Assembly (NCBI RefSeq): GCF_963855985.1
Contig: NC_087093.1
Span: 13,965,001-14,029,000 of the forward strand
Length of the DNA stretch: 64,000 nucleotides
Direction: 5' to 3'
From: Ostrinia nubilalis
Taxonomy: Eukaryota; Arthropoda; Insecta; Lepidoptera; Crambidae
Below the pieces are notes generated by a model. The model had not been told where the DNA came from and made no database searches. It was given only the letters and a program-made list of their open reading frames with translations. Shown piece by piece: positions 55,035 through 64,000 of the stretch (positions are counted from its first letter, which is position 1; every line of letters starts with the position of its first letter). The translations under genes and the position numbers were made by a program.

Positions 55035-55174
55035 GTACATTCACATACATTACCATGAGGTCTCCCAGTGCGCGTGGACGCACAGGGTGACACACGAACC
55101 AATCACAGAGCTCTATTTAATGCTATTCGATTCGCTGCTTCATATAAGCAAGTATCGTTTGTGAATACGAGCGT
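55035..55174. mobile_element. MITE, family gtattcacaaac, copy 2
   Basis: Inverted copy of 42917-43064. The right end gtttgtgaatacgagcgt is clear, the left end diverged. Confidence 0.7.
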
Positions 55175-55807
55175 CATTCACTTGGATCTTCACTCAAGAA
55201 AAGATTAAATCCTATGATTGATTTAAATATATCCTTGAGATCGAATCTACATAATTTGGGGATGTATTTTATTTATAGCACGAGCCTAAGTCTAATTTGA
55301 TAATAAGTATAAGCTCAAAATGTGATGATGTGACGGATCATCAATATTTTTGGACAACTAAATCAACGTTCTAATTAGTAGCACAACTGATTAATTTGGA
55401 ATATGTACCTGCTGAAATCATTAACTATTTTGAGCTCAACCGCCGCGGCGATGATGACAACCGCAACTAAACTGAATGGAATATTAACCTCATAGTGACG
55501 AAGTTAATTGCCAGTTGACACTAATTTATATTCCGAAAATAATAATGCTTGACTGCACACTGTAGGCTGATGCTGAAATAAGCCAGATTTTTCATACGAA
55601 AATATGCATCAAAATCATTATTTAAATAGGTAACACGACTTGAGAAATGGTGCTTATTATAGAAGTTTTCAGCAAAATTAATTCAACTGTAGGTACAGGT
55701 AGAGAGACCGAGTTACTCATACATTCACATCTTATAGATGTTAATCTAGCAATTATATTTAATAAAAGTTTAGAGAATTAAATACCTTAAAAACGTTGAA
55801 GCACTCT

Positions 55808-55933
55808 TAGGCTTAGTTGCATGCAACATCTAACTTTGACCGTAACTTTAACGATGACCGGTGCTTTTTTATATGGAATTTGCAGCTTTTTGACGTTTGT
55901 CAAAGTTAAAGTAAGATGGTGCATCTCAGCCTA
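55808..55933. mobile_element. MITE, family ggctgagttgcacc, copy 4
   Basis: taggcttagttgcatgcaac on the left, agatggtgcatctcagccta on the right. The core tttttgacgtttgtcaaagt is shared with the other copies. Confidence 0.75.
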
Positions 55934-56789
55934 ACTTTCATAATATTTGACAAAGATACGACTTAAAAATATGACTTCAAGAGACTAAAAATATTTATAT
56001 TAAACTCGTATAGCTGAAGAAATCAGAAAGTTCCTAGAATTCTCTCTTATTGAAATATCTACCTTTTCCTTTTAGTCAGGTTTTTTCTCAGTATAAAGAA
56101 GTATTTCTATAATTATACTATTGTGAGTAGGGGAGAGTGGGGTAAGACGGGGTGGGGGGCAAGACGGGGCGACCGATCCTGAGTGCGAACGAATTAGCCA
56201 ATCAAGATCGTTTTAGCACCTGACGCCGCACCGCCATTACGGCAATCAGTTATCGAAGTGAGCGGACAACGACACCACGCATTTGATTTGTTTTCTGGAA
56301 AAAACTGTTTTTTGCTAAATAGCTAGTGATTTTTCTATATTATACTGGGCGTGTATTTTCCGTAAATAATAACACCTCGCAATTGATTTAAATGTTATCA
56401 AATGTGAAAATAACAACACTAACAGGTAAGAACTTGTTTTCCTCATTGCTGCGTACTGGTTTTTTTCAGTTATTTTTTAAATTTTATTTGGCATACCAGG
56501 GCATGATGGGGTAGGTGTTAAGGGGCAAGATGGGGTATGAAGGCAAGCGACATAGAAATGTCTAATTTTACTATTTATTTTATTCTAGAATGGTGAGAAA
56601 TTATAAAAAAAGATTAAGAAAAAGAAAGAAGCGGAAGAGGATAAACAGCGAAAAAAAGAGTTAAGGGAACTTAAAAAATCTCAAAAAAAAACCTGCAACT
56701 AAGGAGAAAAGAGTAACAAAGAAGAAAAAAGGGGCTAAGAATAGATCATTACACGAGAATAGTGAAAGCAATACTGAAAATACACCTTG

Positions 56790-56797
<8 letters not shown>

Positions 56798-56830
<33 letters not shown>

Positions 56831-58836
56831 CTCCATTTTAGCCACACAAGGTACTTTATTATGTTATATTAGGGACGTCCATTAGGACCTAAAACTAACT
56901 AACTTACGCTAGTACAGAGTTATTCTTAAAGTTAAGATTCGACACTTAGGTACCGGCAGGCGTGCCACACCAAGAGTGGGTGGAGTTACGAACCGGGCTC
57001 ACGGCCCTCCGAGGCGGTTAAGGATGCCTGCTCACGGAGGGCCTGGGGGACAGAAAAAGATGGACTGGGAGTGCTGGGGGAAGGAAATAGAGAGTTTTCC
57101 CCCAGCACTAGCCTTTACAGGTATAGACATAGGCCGCCCAGTACAGATGTTATAAACAAAAGATCTTAGCCTAACTTACAAACTAATTTACAATATACAA
57201 TGGTTAACACAAATTATCCGCTTGTTTCTAGTTAATTTTACTGATTTACTTAATTATATACAATGGTGACCAGGAAATTATTCACTTGATTGACATAGTT
57301 ATTTAAATTTACACACACAAGTTTATATTTATACAATGGTTAATTAGTAAAACATAGAATGTTAGTGTGACACTAGAACAGGAGTTAAAATTTAGTCAGT
57401 TACAGGCAAATTATATACAAAAGGAAAGCGTTAAGTTCTACATGAATAATAATACTGTGATCAAGTAATTATTGGGACTTGGTTGTTAAAATGTTTGGCT
57501 TTTAAGGTAGTCCGGACCCTCAAGCCGGACCCGAGGACCACCGACAGCACCCTGTGAGCCGGGACCGTGCACTGACCCTAATAGGCCACTGGGGCTGGGG
57601 CTAGCCCAGTGAAGGGCTACTCCTATTAAAATGCCAACCCCTTGAGCCCCTCGGATCGCCTGTCCCACCAGCGCCAGCAGTGGGTGGGCGAATCCCTGGG
57701 TCCGACCCTTGGGTCATGGACCTCGTTATAAATATGCAATGTTATTAATGAAAAAGCAAATTGATGTCATAAATTAATTGATCTTAGTGACTTCGAGACC
57801 GTGAGAACCATCAGGACCAGCCCGAGGGCCACCGTCCCTCCTCAGCCGCTAGACAGATCTTACTTGGCTGCCGGGGCCAGATGTCTTTCCTGTCCCGGGG
57901 ACCGTTCCGATCATTTGTCCCATGGCGACATTGGAGGGCCGATGAGCCACAGACCAGCCCCGAGGGCCACCCAGAGTATGGTACAAAATGACAATTTGAA
58001 TAATATAGCAATACTTGTAAAAGAAAAAGGAATAACACACATTGAATTAAGTCCTGTGATCGGCATCGCTCCGCCAGGCCTAGACGCCCACACCGGTCAA
58101 GAAGCCGAAGGCCGGGCGCGGGGACAGCAAGCCAGGTCCAAGGACCGAGGCCGACCGCCCCCGCGCCCGACCCACGGCCCCCAACCCAGCGTAGGTCAAC
58201 CTGTCAGAGCGGTGCCCATCCCAAGTACAATTATGAACACTCTACACTAGTAAAAAAAAGACAAATATGTAAAACAGAAGAAAAGAAAGTTAATCTAAAA
58301 ACGGCAGTCGCACGGCCGCCAAGGCACAGCTCTCGACCAGTCCACAGGTGTTATGTGGCTGAAGGTCTACAAAATGTAGTTTACCTTGGCCAGGACTCTG
58401 GCCTTCATGGCCTTTAGCCTAGGGCAGGCCTGATCGAGCGCTGTGTGCTTGGCGCTCGTGGTAGACTTAAACCTTGCATTGTACGTGGTGCAATTGGCGC
58501 AGCTCGGGGCCAGCGCCTTGTTGGGGCACTGCGACGGCAGGTGACCGGCTGTCGCGCAGTGTGCGCAGACTGGTGACTCGGCGGGGCAGCGCGTCTGCGT
58601 GTGCCCGAACTGGAGGCAACGACGGCACTGCAGGAACGGGGAGAATTCCTCGGCGTGCACCCTCTGGTGGTCGAGGCGTGCACGGCCCAAGGAGAGGATG
58701 ATGTGGAACACCCCGGGCGGCACAGTGAGGACCGCGTTGTAGAGATTGGGGTTCCTGTTCCTCCGCAGAAATCGCAGTTTGATGCGCTCGTCGTTTCCCA
58801 GCTCGGGATTCTGCTCCTTCAGGGTGGCAATGAGGT
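56798..58836 (-). mobile_element. 5'-truncated LINE with gag ORF and poly(A)
   Basis: The minus-strand insertion starts (3' end) with an A tail seen as T at 56798-56828. It is flanked by the 13-bp direct repeat ccttgtttgtatt (56785-56797, 58837-58849). It encodes part of an ORF1 followed by 1.5 kb of GC-rich sequence without any polymerase frame. It is therefore either an internally deleted copy or a member of a gag-only, non-autonomous lineage. Confidence 0.8.
58367..58836 (-). pseudogene. Partial ORF1 (zinc-knuckle gag) of the inserted LINE
   Basis: About 155 codons belonging to the LINE. The open frame continues to 59005, but that part is antisense to the host transposon exon. It reads LRFLRRNRNPNLYNAVLTVP, an RNA-binding-like region (VFHIILSLGRARLDH), then CRRCLQFGHTQTRC, CAHCATAGHLPSQC and CANC, ending VLAKVNYIL. 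The zinc knuckles match non-LTR gag proteins. N-terminus truncated. Confidence 0.75.
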
Positions 58837-59850
58837 CCTTGTTTGTATTGTAAAGGCCTATATTTGGACTCAAATGAAGGCTGGGTTGCTTGTTCAGCAT
58901 GCGGCAAATGGGCTTACTGCAGCTGTGCAGGTTTAGATGACGAAGATGCAGATACCACTTGTGAACATTGTGAACAGTAAATAGTCGTTTGCTGCCATAC
59001 CCCATCTTGCTCTCTTATTGGTACCCCATCTTACCCACGGGGGTACCCCATCTTACCCTAGGGGTGGGGCATGATGGGGATAAGGGTGTATTTCTACTTT
59101 TTGTTTTTTTAAATTTTATTATGTTGATTAGACTACCAAATTACACATTAACAATGAAGACTGATTATCGAAGAATATTATAAGAATAAAACAAATTAAT
59201 AAAACTCTTTACGGTCAATTTTATTTACCATCAAACGTTAAGGACCCCGTCTTACCCCACTCTCCCCTACGTAAATAAAAATGTACAAAGTTAGAAGTGT
59301 TTTTCTTATGATAATTAACTGTTTAACATTCCATGTACCTACTACATAGTTTACACGCTATTGTTTTAAATTTCTATTGTGTCTTGTTTGTGAATGAATT
59401 CGTTAATAATAATATTAAGTTACTACTAGCATAACTAGGCATAATTGAGGTTATTTCGGAAAACAACTTAGGTATAGGTACATAAAGAGCTATATGAAAT
59501 CAATGATTTCAGAAAATCTCCCATGAGGGCTTCAAATTCACAAACGCAACCGTAGTTAAAAAAAGAATGAGTTATTCGACGAATAGGCGGTTTTAGGAAA
59601 TGATCATTCAACAAATACTCCTTTTTATGAATTAAGCGCAGAGGACATTTAAAGGGTATCTAAGTCCTTTTGATGTTAAATCGATTAAGCTAAGGCTAGG
59701 AGATTATATTTAATTTAAATCGTAGTTTGGTCGGGCTTAATTTTGTAAGTACAAGCTTTGCTTAGTTTGGGACTACATGACTGAGTATAATGTCCAAGGA
59801 TATTATTTATTTATTTACATAAGTACCTAGGTGTTAAATTCTGCTAAATG

Positions 59851-60024
59851 AATGGAGTGGAGGCCGCGTACCCGAAAACGCGGTGTGGGACGTCCACTCA
59901 CAAGGTGGATCGATGTCATCATAAAGGTACCAGGAAGGCGCTGGCTGCAGGCCGCTACCAACCGAGCAACATGGAAAGCCTATGTTTAGCAGTGGACGTC
60001 CTATGGCTGAGATGATGATGATGA
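59851..60024 (+). pseudogene. LINE 3' end with ATG tail
   Basis: Reads WRPRTRKRGVGRPLTRWIDV, then KVPGRRWLQAATNRATWKAY, a stop, QQWTSYG-like sequence and (ATG)n. Same subfamily as 9870-9975, distinct from the AACG-tailed copies. Confidence 0.75.
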
Positions 60025-60436
60025 AATGAAATTCAGCAAAATTTTCTATCACCGATCTACCTACACGTAGGTATACAATTAAGTATTTGAAATTAGAATT
60101 AAAGGAACCTTATAGAAGGTCTTATCTTATGCAAATAATCTCTGCCACCGGAATTACTCGCCTTATGTAAATGGCAGTGCGACTTCGCAGCACCCCGTTG
60201 GCAAATAGTGTAGATAAAGTGCCGATTCCGCCATTTTGTGGAGGATGAACCCGGTTTCAAATGTTTACTTTAAACTAGGAGACGCGTTAGATGGCGCGTT
60301 TCTTTTCTTATTGTGTATGGTGCAGTAAAGTGTTTATTTATCTATCCTTTGGATAATGTAACATTATTTAGATTAAGTAATTTGTTTTTATCGCAAAAAC
60401 AGTTTTAATAGTCTTCTGTAATAGTTTTACAGGGAG

Positions 60437-60543
60437 ATTCGTCGTTTCAGCTAAATAACGTCCACTGCTGGACAAAGGCCTCTGTATACAGGTTCTTCCC
60501 ACGACCATTACAGGATCGTCGGACCACCTAGTAGGAGGGCTGG
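60437..60543 (-). pseudogene. LINE 3' end fragment
   Basis: Complement of the QQWTSFG tail (taacgtccactgctggacaa) through gatcgtcggaccacctagta, with a small internal deletion. Confidence 0.65.
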
Positions 60544-60582
60544 AAGACAGGGAGATTAAATAGGTGTATTCAGGACTCTACA

Positions 60583-60692
60583 GACCAAGCCCGCCGAGAG
60601 CCCAAAACGTACGGCTTGGTGTCGACGGCTTCATTTCAAAAGAATCATGTCGACGACTCAAAAATGCGGGTCGGCGGGCTTGGTGTTTACCT
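60583..60692. repeat. Short foldback repeat
   Basis: accaagcccgccga on the left is mirrored by tcggcgggcttggt on the right, and tcgacggcttc by a nearby tgtcgacga. Possibly a small MITE. Confidence 0.5.
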
Positions 60693-60699
60693 AGACTGC

Positions 60700-62090
60700 A
60701 TTAAAGACTTATTGACAGACCTAACGTTTTGCAGTTCAAGCCGTGGGCAAAAACTATTTTTGTACAAGTAAAGCTGAATAGTTAAATGTAGAGCCGTTGA
60801 GTAGTCATAAAAAATAGCAAAATTACTTGCTTCGTCCAGATTTAAGCGCACATGCAACATATAAAATATTTTAAAGAACTTATGCAAATATTACTTGCAG
60901 TTCACTTCTCATGCCGCGTTCTCGGTAAAGCTGTGTAAAAAGTAAAAACCGTTCCTGAAAAATTGTAAAAAAAGGTTTTTAATTTTAGTCACACGAGTAT
61001 TTTTTGGTGCAGTTTTAATTAAGCCCGGTTTATTGTAATACGCAGTTCACAGTTATTTTGTGTGCTTTTTTATTTATTGTCCCATCACTCTTAACGAACA
61101 ATGTAAAAAAAGTTGGATAGTGATTTTGTGCTGCGACACGGGTTAGTTTTAAATTGGCTGCAACTCCTGTGTAGCCAGGATCTACAACTTGACCGCCAAT
61201 AAAAACCCAACCAGTGAAGGTCAAGTTTGTCCCGGGGGAAAGTTAAACTGTCATTGAACCCGCAACGAAATTAATCAGAAGAACACAGGAGAAGTTCGAA
61301 GTTAAGGTTCGTCTTCCCTCCATTGCAAAGCGGATGACAGGTGACAAACAAAGGTTTTAACTACTACAGTTATATTTTTACTACTACACCTACAAATCCA
61401 TAGAATTTTTTAATTCGACACTTTAATAGTCCATTACAATATTTCAACACAAAGCATATCACCATATTGTTATGATTTCATCAAATTCAGTCACACCCAA
61501 GACTGAATTTTAAGCACGTATATCCGAGTGCATATTATCCATAAAAGAGCTCATGCTAGTCTCGGCCACTCGCCGCAATGCCAGTCTTATGTAGATCGCT
61601 GCGACTTCGCAGAGCCATCCTCAAATCCTCGAATAGTGTTTGGGCGCGTCCACATTTGCGAAACTACTTTAGTAAAAGGAGGAATCCTGCGAGAGATATC
61701 TGGCCACTTAAGATTTATTACTTATTTTTAATAGATTTAAAAATAAGTTAACAATATATTAATGAAAACTTGCTTGTTCGCAGTATTCTGTAGAGTCGAT
61801 GTTTTGTTAGTCCAATACCAGCGTCAAGTTCTGTAGAGCATAACATAACACACGCTGAGTAGGTACCATTTTGGTTCAATAAATATTATTCTGTCAAATA
61901 TCTGATATTCTGGTAAATAAACTGTTTGAAACAAATAAATGATTATTCTTTCTTTCTTTCAATAATAATTAAAATAAATTTTAAGTTAAAAACAAGTAAG
62001 CCGCATCAATTTTGGTGCTATTTTATTATTATCTACATTATAAATTTACTTGACAAAAATACGTTAGCAAGTAATCTTCATGTGCTCAAA
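60700..62090. other. No gene recognised
   Basis: A minus-strand frame (61030-61224) reads TGWVFIGGQVVDPGYTGVAA in a protein-like way but has no partner exon or known domain. The rest is AT-rich. Confidence 0.3.
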
Positions 62091-62096
62091 TAAATA

Positions 62097-63029
62097 GGGG
62101 AGAGTTCGGTATATCGTACCGCCGGGTAAATTGTACCACCCTCATATTTCGTAAAGTATTTATTGAATGTCTGTAATTGCAACACTCAGCGATACACAAC
62201 TAAAATCAATTAATATCGGCCATGTGGTTTTTGCCGTGACAACAAACACGTGTGTTTTATTTTGAAAAGTATTTTTTCATTGTTTTCAAGTAACTTTTGA
62301 CAATACATGTTTAGTTTGTAATTTTGTTAAATTTAATCACAGGATGTTTTTAATATATTATTTAGAAGCGTAAATTAGTGTGGATTACAGTTATTTGAAA
62401 CATTTTTCGGTATTTATAAGCTATATTTTTTACCGATTTTTTAAAAGCACTATCACTTAGTCGGCTAAATTGTACCACATCAAGTTGTATGGAACTTTAC
62501 CAAAGGATTTTGAAATTTTTTTTAGTAAATCATATTTTGAAGTTATAATAGCGTAGTTATGTTTGACTAACAATAAGTGAAAGCAAAAGACTGGCAAAGT
62601 AGATTAGGTACAAGTGTGCGTTACGATAATTGGATTTACAAAACTTGTACTTAAAATCGTGATAACGTGTAAAACAATATCGATTGTCTATGTTATTAAC
62701 TATTGTTCCTTTTCGTTTCCTAATCTGTTAAGAATGTATGGTATAATATTTTGCCATAGTTTTTTTATAGGCTTGAAATTTATTGAAATCCAATTTAGTA
62801 ACCCTGTGGTACAAATTATCGAACCGGTTGGCTAAATTGGACCGAAGCTCTGAACTCGTACTTTGTTGATTTGTGCTAAATATACAACAATGATGTTAAT
62901 TAATACTTATGAAATAGTAAGTTGAATAATGTATCTTTTATTATATACCATGGACATTAGCAAAAACAAAAGAAAACTATGTGTAAAATGGGATTGAAAA
63001 AAACTGGTCCAAATTAGCGGACTCTCCCT
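62097..63029. mobile_element. Short relative of the pogo-like element
   Basis: The left end GGGGAGAGTTCGG and the right end CGGACTCTCCCT, inverted, are flanked by TA (62095-62096, 63030-63031). Motifs such as gctaaattgtaccac recur (62132, 62465) with gctaaattggaccga near 62830. No ORF of note. Confidence 0.65.
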
Positions 63030-63034
63030 TAAGT

Positions 63035-63820
63035 CATCAAGGAGAAATTACTTATGTACTTACACTTATAAAAATAAGAGCGAGACATCCCAAAATGTGC
63101 ACACACCCTTACTGTCATTAAGTCTAATCTCCACGCTTGAATGCTTGCTTAATACAATTTCTTTTAATTACACACTTGTATGTACTGCCGCACAATTTAT
63201 AAACGCAGTAAGTAACACGTGAACAGTTTCGAGAAAAACGCGATCAAAGTTGAAATTTTATTTTGGGGTGTCTACAATTAATTACGCAAATATTTGTAAA
63301 AAAAAAATATATGGGCTTATAGAGCTAAACTCAAAGTTTATTTTGATATGAGGTTTTTGTATTTTAATTAATATTTTGTATTTAAAATTATTAAAAAACT
63401 GTTTATGTTATGGATTAACTAAGTTTTCGTTCGATACTTACTACCCATGAATGCAGTATGATTGTTCCTTACTGCGTTTATCAGTAGTTTTCGTTACTTA
63501 CGGTACATGTGTTTAAATGATAGATTTAAATTTTAGTTCTTACAACGTAATATATGAGCCGTATCTTTACAACTTACTGCATTTATGAGTGGGGGTGTGA
63601 ATCAAAATAATTAATCAAAACTTTAAATGCGCAGTAATAATACAATTATACTGCGCTTATCATAAGCCAATATCGCTTTCATGTTGAACTTTACCAAATG
63701 ACCAAGGGGTAAATGAAACAAGTATTACAAAATAATTGCTGAGATCGCTTGTTATTAAATCAAAAATTAAGATATGGCACCCACTTTTAGATCTTAAATA
63801 TACCAATATAATAAAATAAA
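63035..63820. other. No gene seen
   Basis: Very AT-rich, with scattered actgcgttta/actgcattta motifs (63201, 63471, 63580) of unknown meaning. Confidence 0.4.
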
Positions 63821-63822
63821 GA

Positions 63823-64000
63823 CTCGGTCGTTCGTTTCAGCCGAAAGAAGTCCACTGCTGGACAACGGCCTCCCCCAAGGATTTCCACAAAAACCGGTCC
63901 TGTGCCGCTCGCATACAGGCACCTGACGCGACCTTCACCAGATCATCGGTCCACCTAGTGTGAGGCTTGCCCAAGCTGCGTCTTCCAGCTCATGGTCGCC
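63823..64000 (-). pseudogene. LINE 3' end, running off the window
   Basis: Complement of the AACG-tailed QQWTSFG LINE: cggtcgttcgtttcagccga, gaagtccactgctggacaac, cagatcatcggtccacctag. The upstream part lies beyond the window. Confidence 0.75.

Larger units (their letters stand above)
56589..58980 (+). pseudogene. Terminal exon of pogo-like transposase, split by a LINE
   Basis: After an acceptor-like ttattctag, a Lys/Glu-rich stretch (EAEEDKQRKKELRELKK, with frame slips) leads into a frame reading KGAKNRSLHENSESNTENTP. It is then interrupted at 56785-56797. After the second copy of the 13-bp target duplication (58837-58849) the same frame resumes: CLYCKGLY, then WVACSACGKWAYCSC, then TTCEHCEQ and a stop at 58978-58980. 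This Cys/His zinc-finger-like tail is common at the C-terminus of pogo-type DDE transposases. The catalytic domain is missing. Confidence 0.7.
56130..59267 (+). mobile_element. Pogo-like DNA transposon remnant
   Basis: 26-bp perfect inverted ends (including the TA): taggggagagtggggtaaga at 56128 and its complement ending 59269. TA on both sides fits Tc1/mariner/pogo target duplication. GGGGCA(A/T)GATGGGG motifs recur near both ends (56507-56537, 58998-59080). It retains only the last transposase exon and appears internally deleted; a 2.0-kb LINE is inserted in that exon. Confidence 0.8.

Noticed and set aside
57801..58250. 149-codon plus-strand frame
   Set aside because: Lies antisense within the 3' region of a LINE that is clearly oriented on the minus strand; Pro/Arg-rich composition reflects GC content.
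58837..59005. N-terminal extension of the gag frame at 58367-59005
   Set aside because: Beyond the target duplication (58837-58849) the frame is antisense to the pogo-like transposase exon, so it is not part of the LINE protein.
61030..61224. 64-codon minus-strand frame reading TGWVFIGGQVV
   Set aside because: Protein-like, but no start context, splice partner or recognisable domain; kept only as a remark.

Overview
The window looks like a gene-poor, repeat-dense stretch of a lepidopteran (moth or butterfly) nuclear genome. This inference rests on many dispersed non-LTR retrotransposon 3' ends whose coding tail reads QQWTSFG or QQWTSYG, ending in ATG or AACG repeats. RTE-like 3' regions with CAGA microsatellites, numerous TA-flanked or hAT-type MITEs, and low overall GC support it. 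I find no complete host gene. Nearly every recognisable coding sequence belongs to a transposable element (TE). One short GC-rich exon-like ORF (52607-52729, minus) is the best host-exon candidate.

Layout. 1-10 kb holds foldback elements, a tRNA-derived SINE with a perfect palindrome, a head-to-head Tc1-like transposase remnant, and a decayed multi-exon DDE transposase gene whose exons carry repeated Cys-x2-Cys modules (5188-7665). RTE 3' ends follow. 10.1-12.4 kb is a TTAA-flanked 2.3-kb element (copy A) with a 178-bp minisatellite. 12.4-15.2 kb is a GC-rich core bounded by ~105-bp inverted repeats. 15.5-30 kb is mostly LINE/SINE debris, including a twin-priming-type rearrangement and a 2.1-kb element with 36-bp inverted ends (26080-28206).

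The centrepiece is 30260-41234, a stack of insertions. A second copy (B) of the TTAA element is interrupted by an LTR-like insertion (TG...CA, 5-bp duplication ATAAT). That sequence is interrupted by an apparently complete Jockey-clade LINE (33483-39108; intact ORF1 and ORF2 joined by a TAATG stop/start overlap, 58-A tail). A second, 5'-truncated copy of the same LINE sits at the same target site (31563-33469) and is itself interrupted by a 702-bp hAT-type element with an 8-bp duplication. Every junction can be read from target-site duplications, so the order of events can be inferred.

41-56 kb has further MITEs (one hAT inserted inside a SINE), a tandem repeat with compensating indels, and an unusual MITE with hairpin-forming ends. 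56.1-59.3 kb is a pogo-like DNA transposon remnant with 26-bp inverted ends. Its zinc-finger-encoding terminal exon is split by a 5'-truncated LINE that carries only a gag-type zinc-knuckle ORF. 62.1-63.0 kb is a related short element, and a LINE 3' end runs off the right edge.
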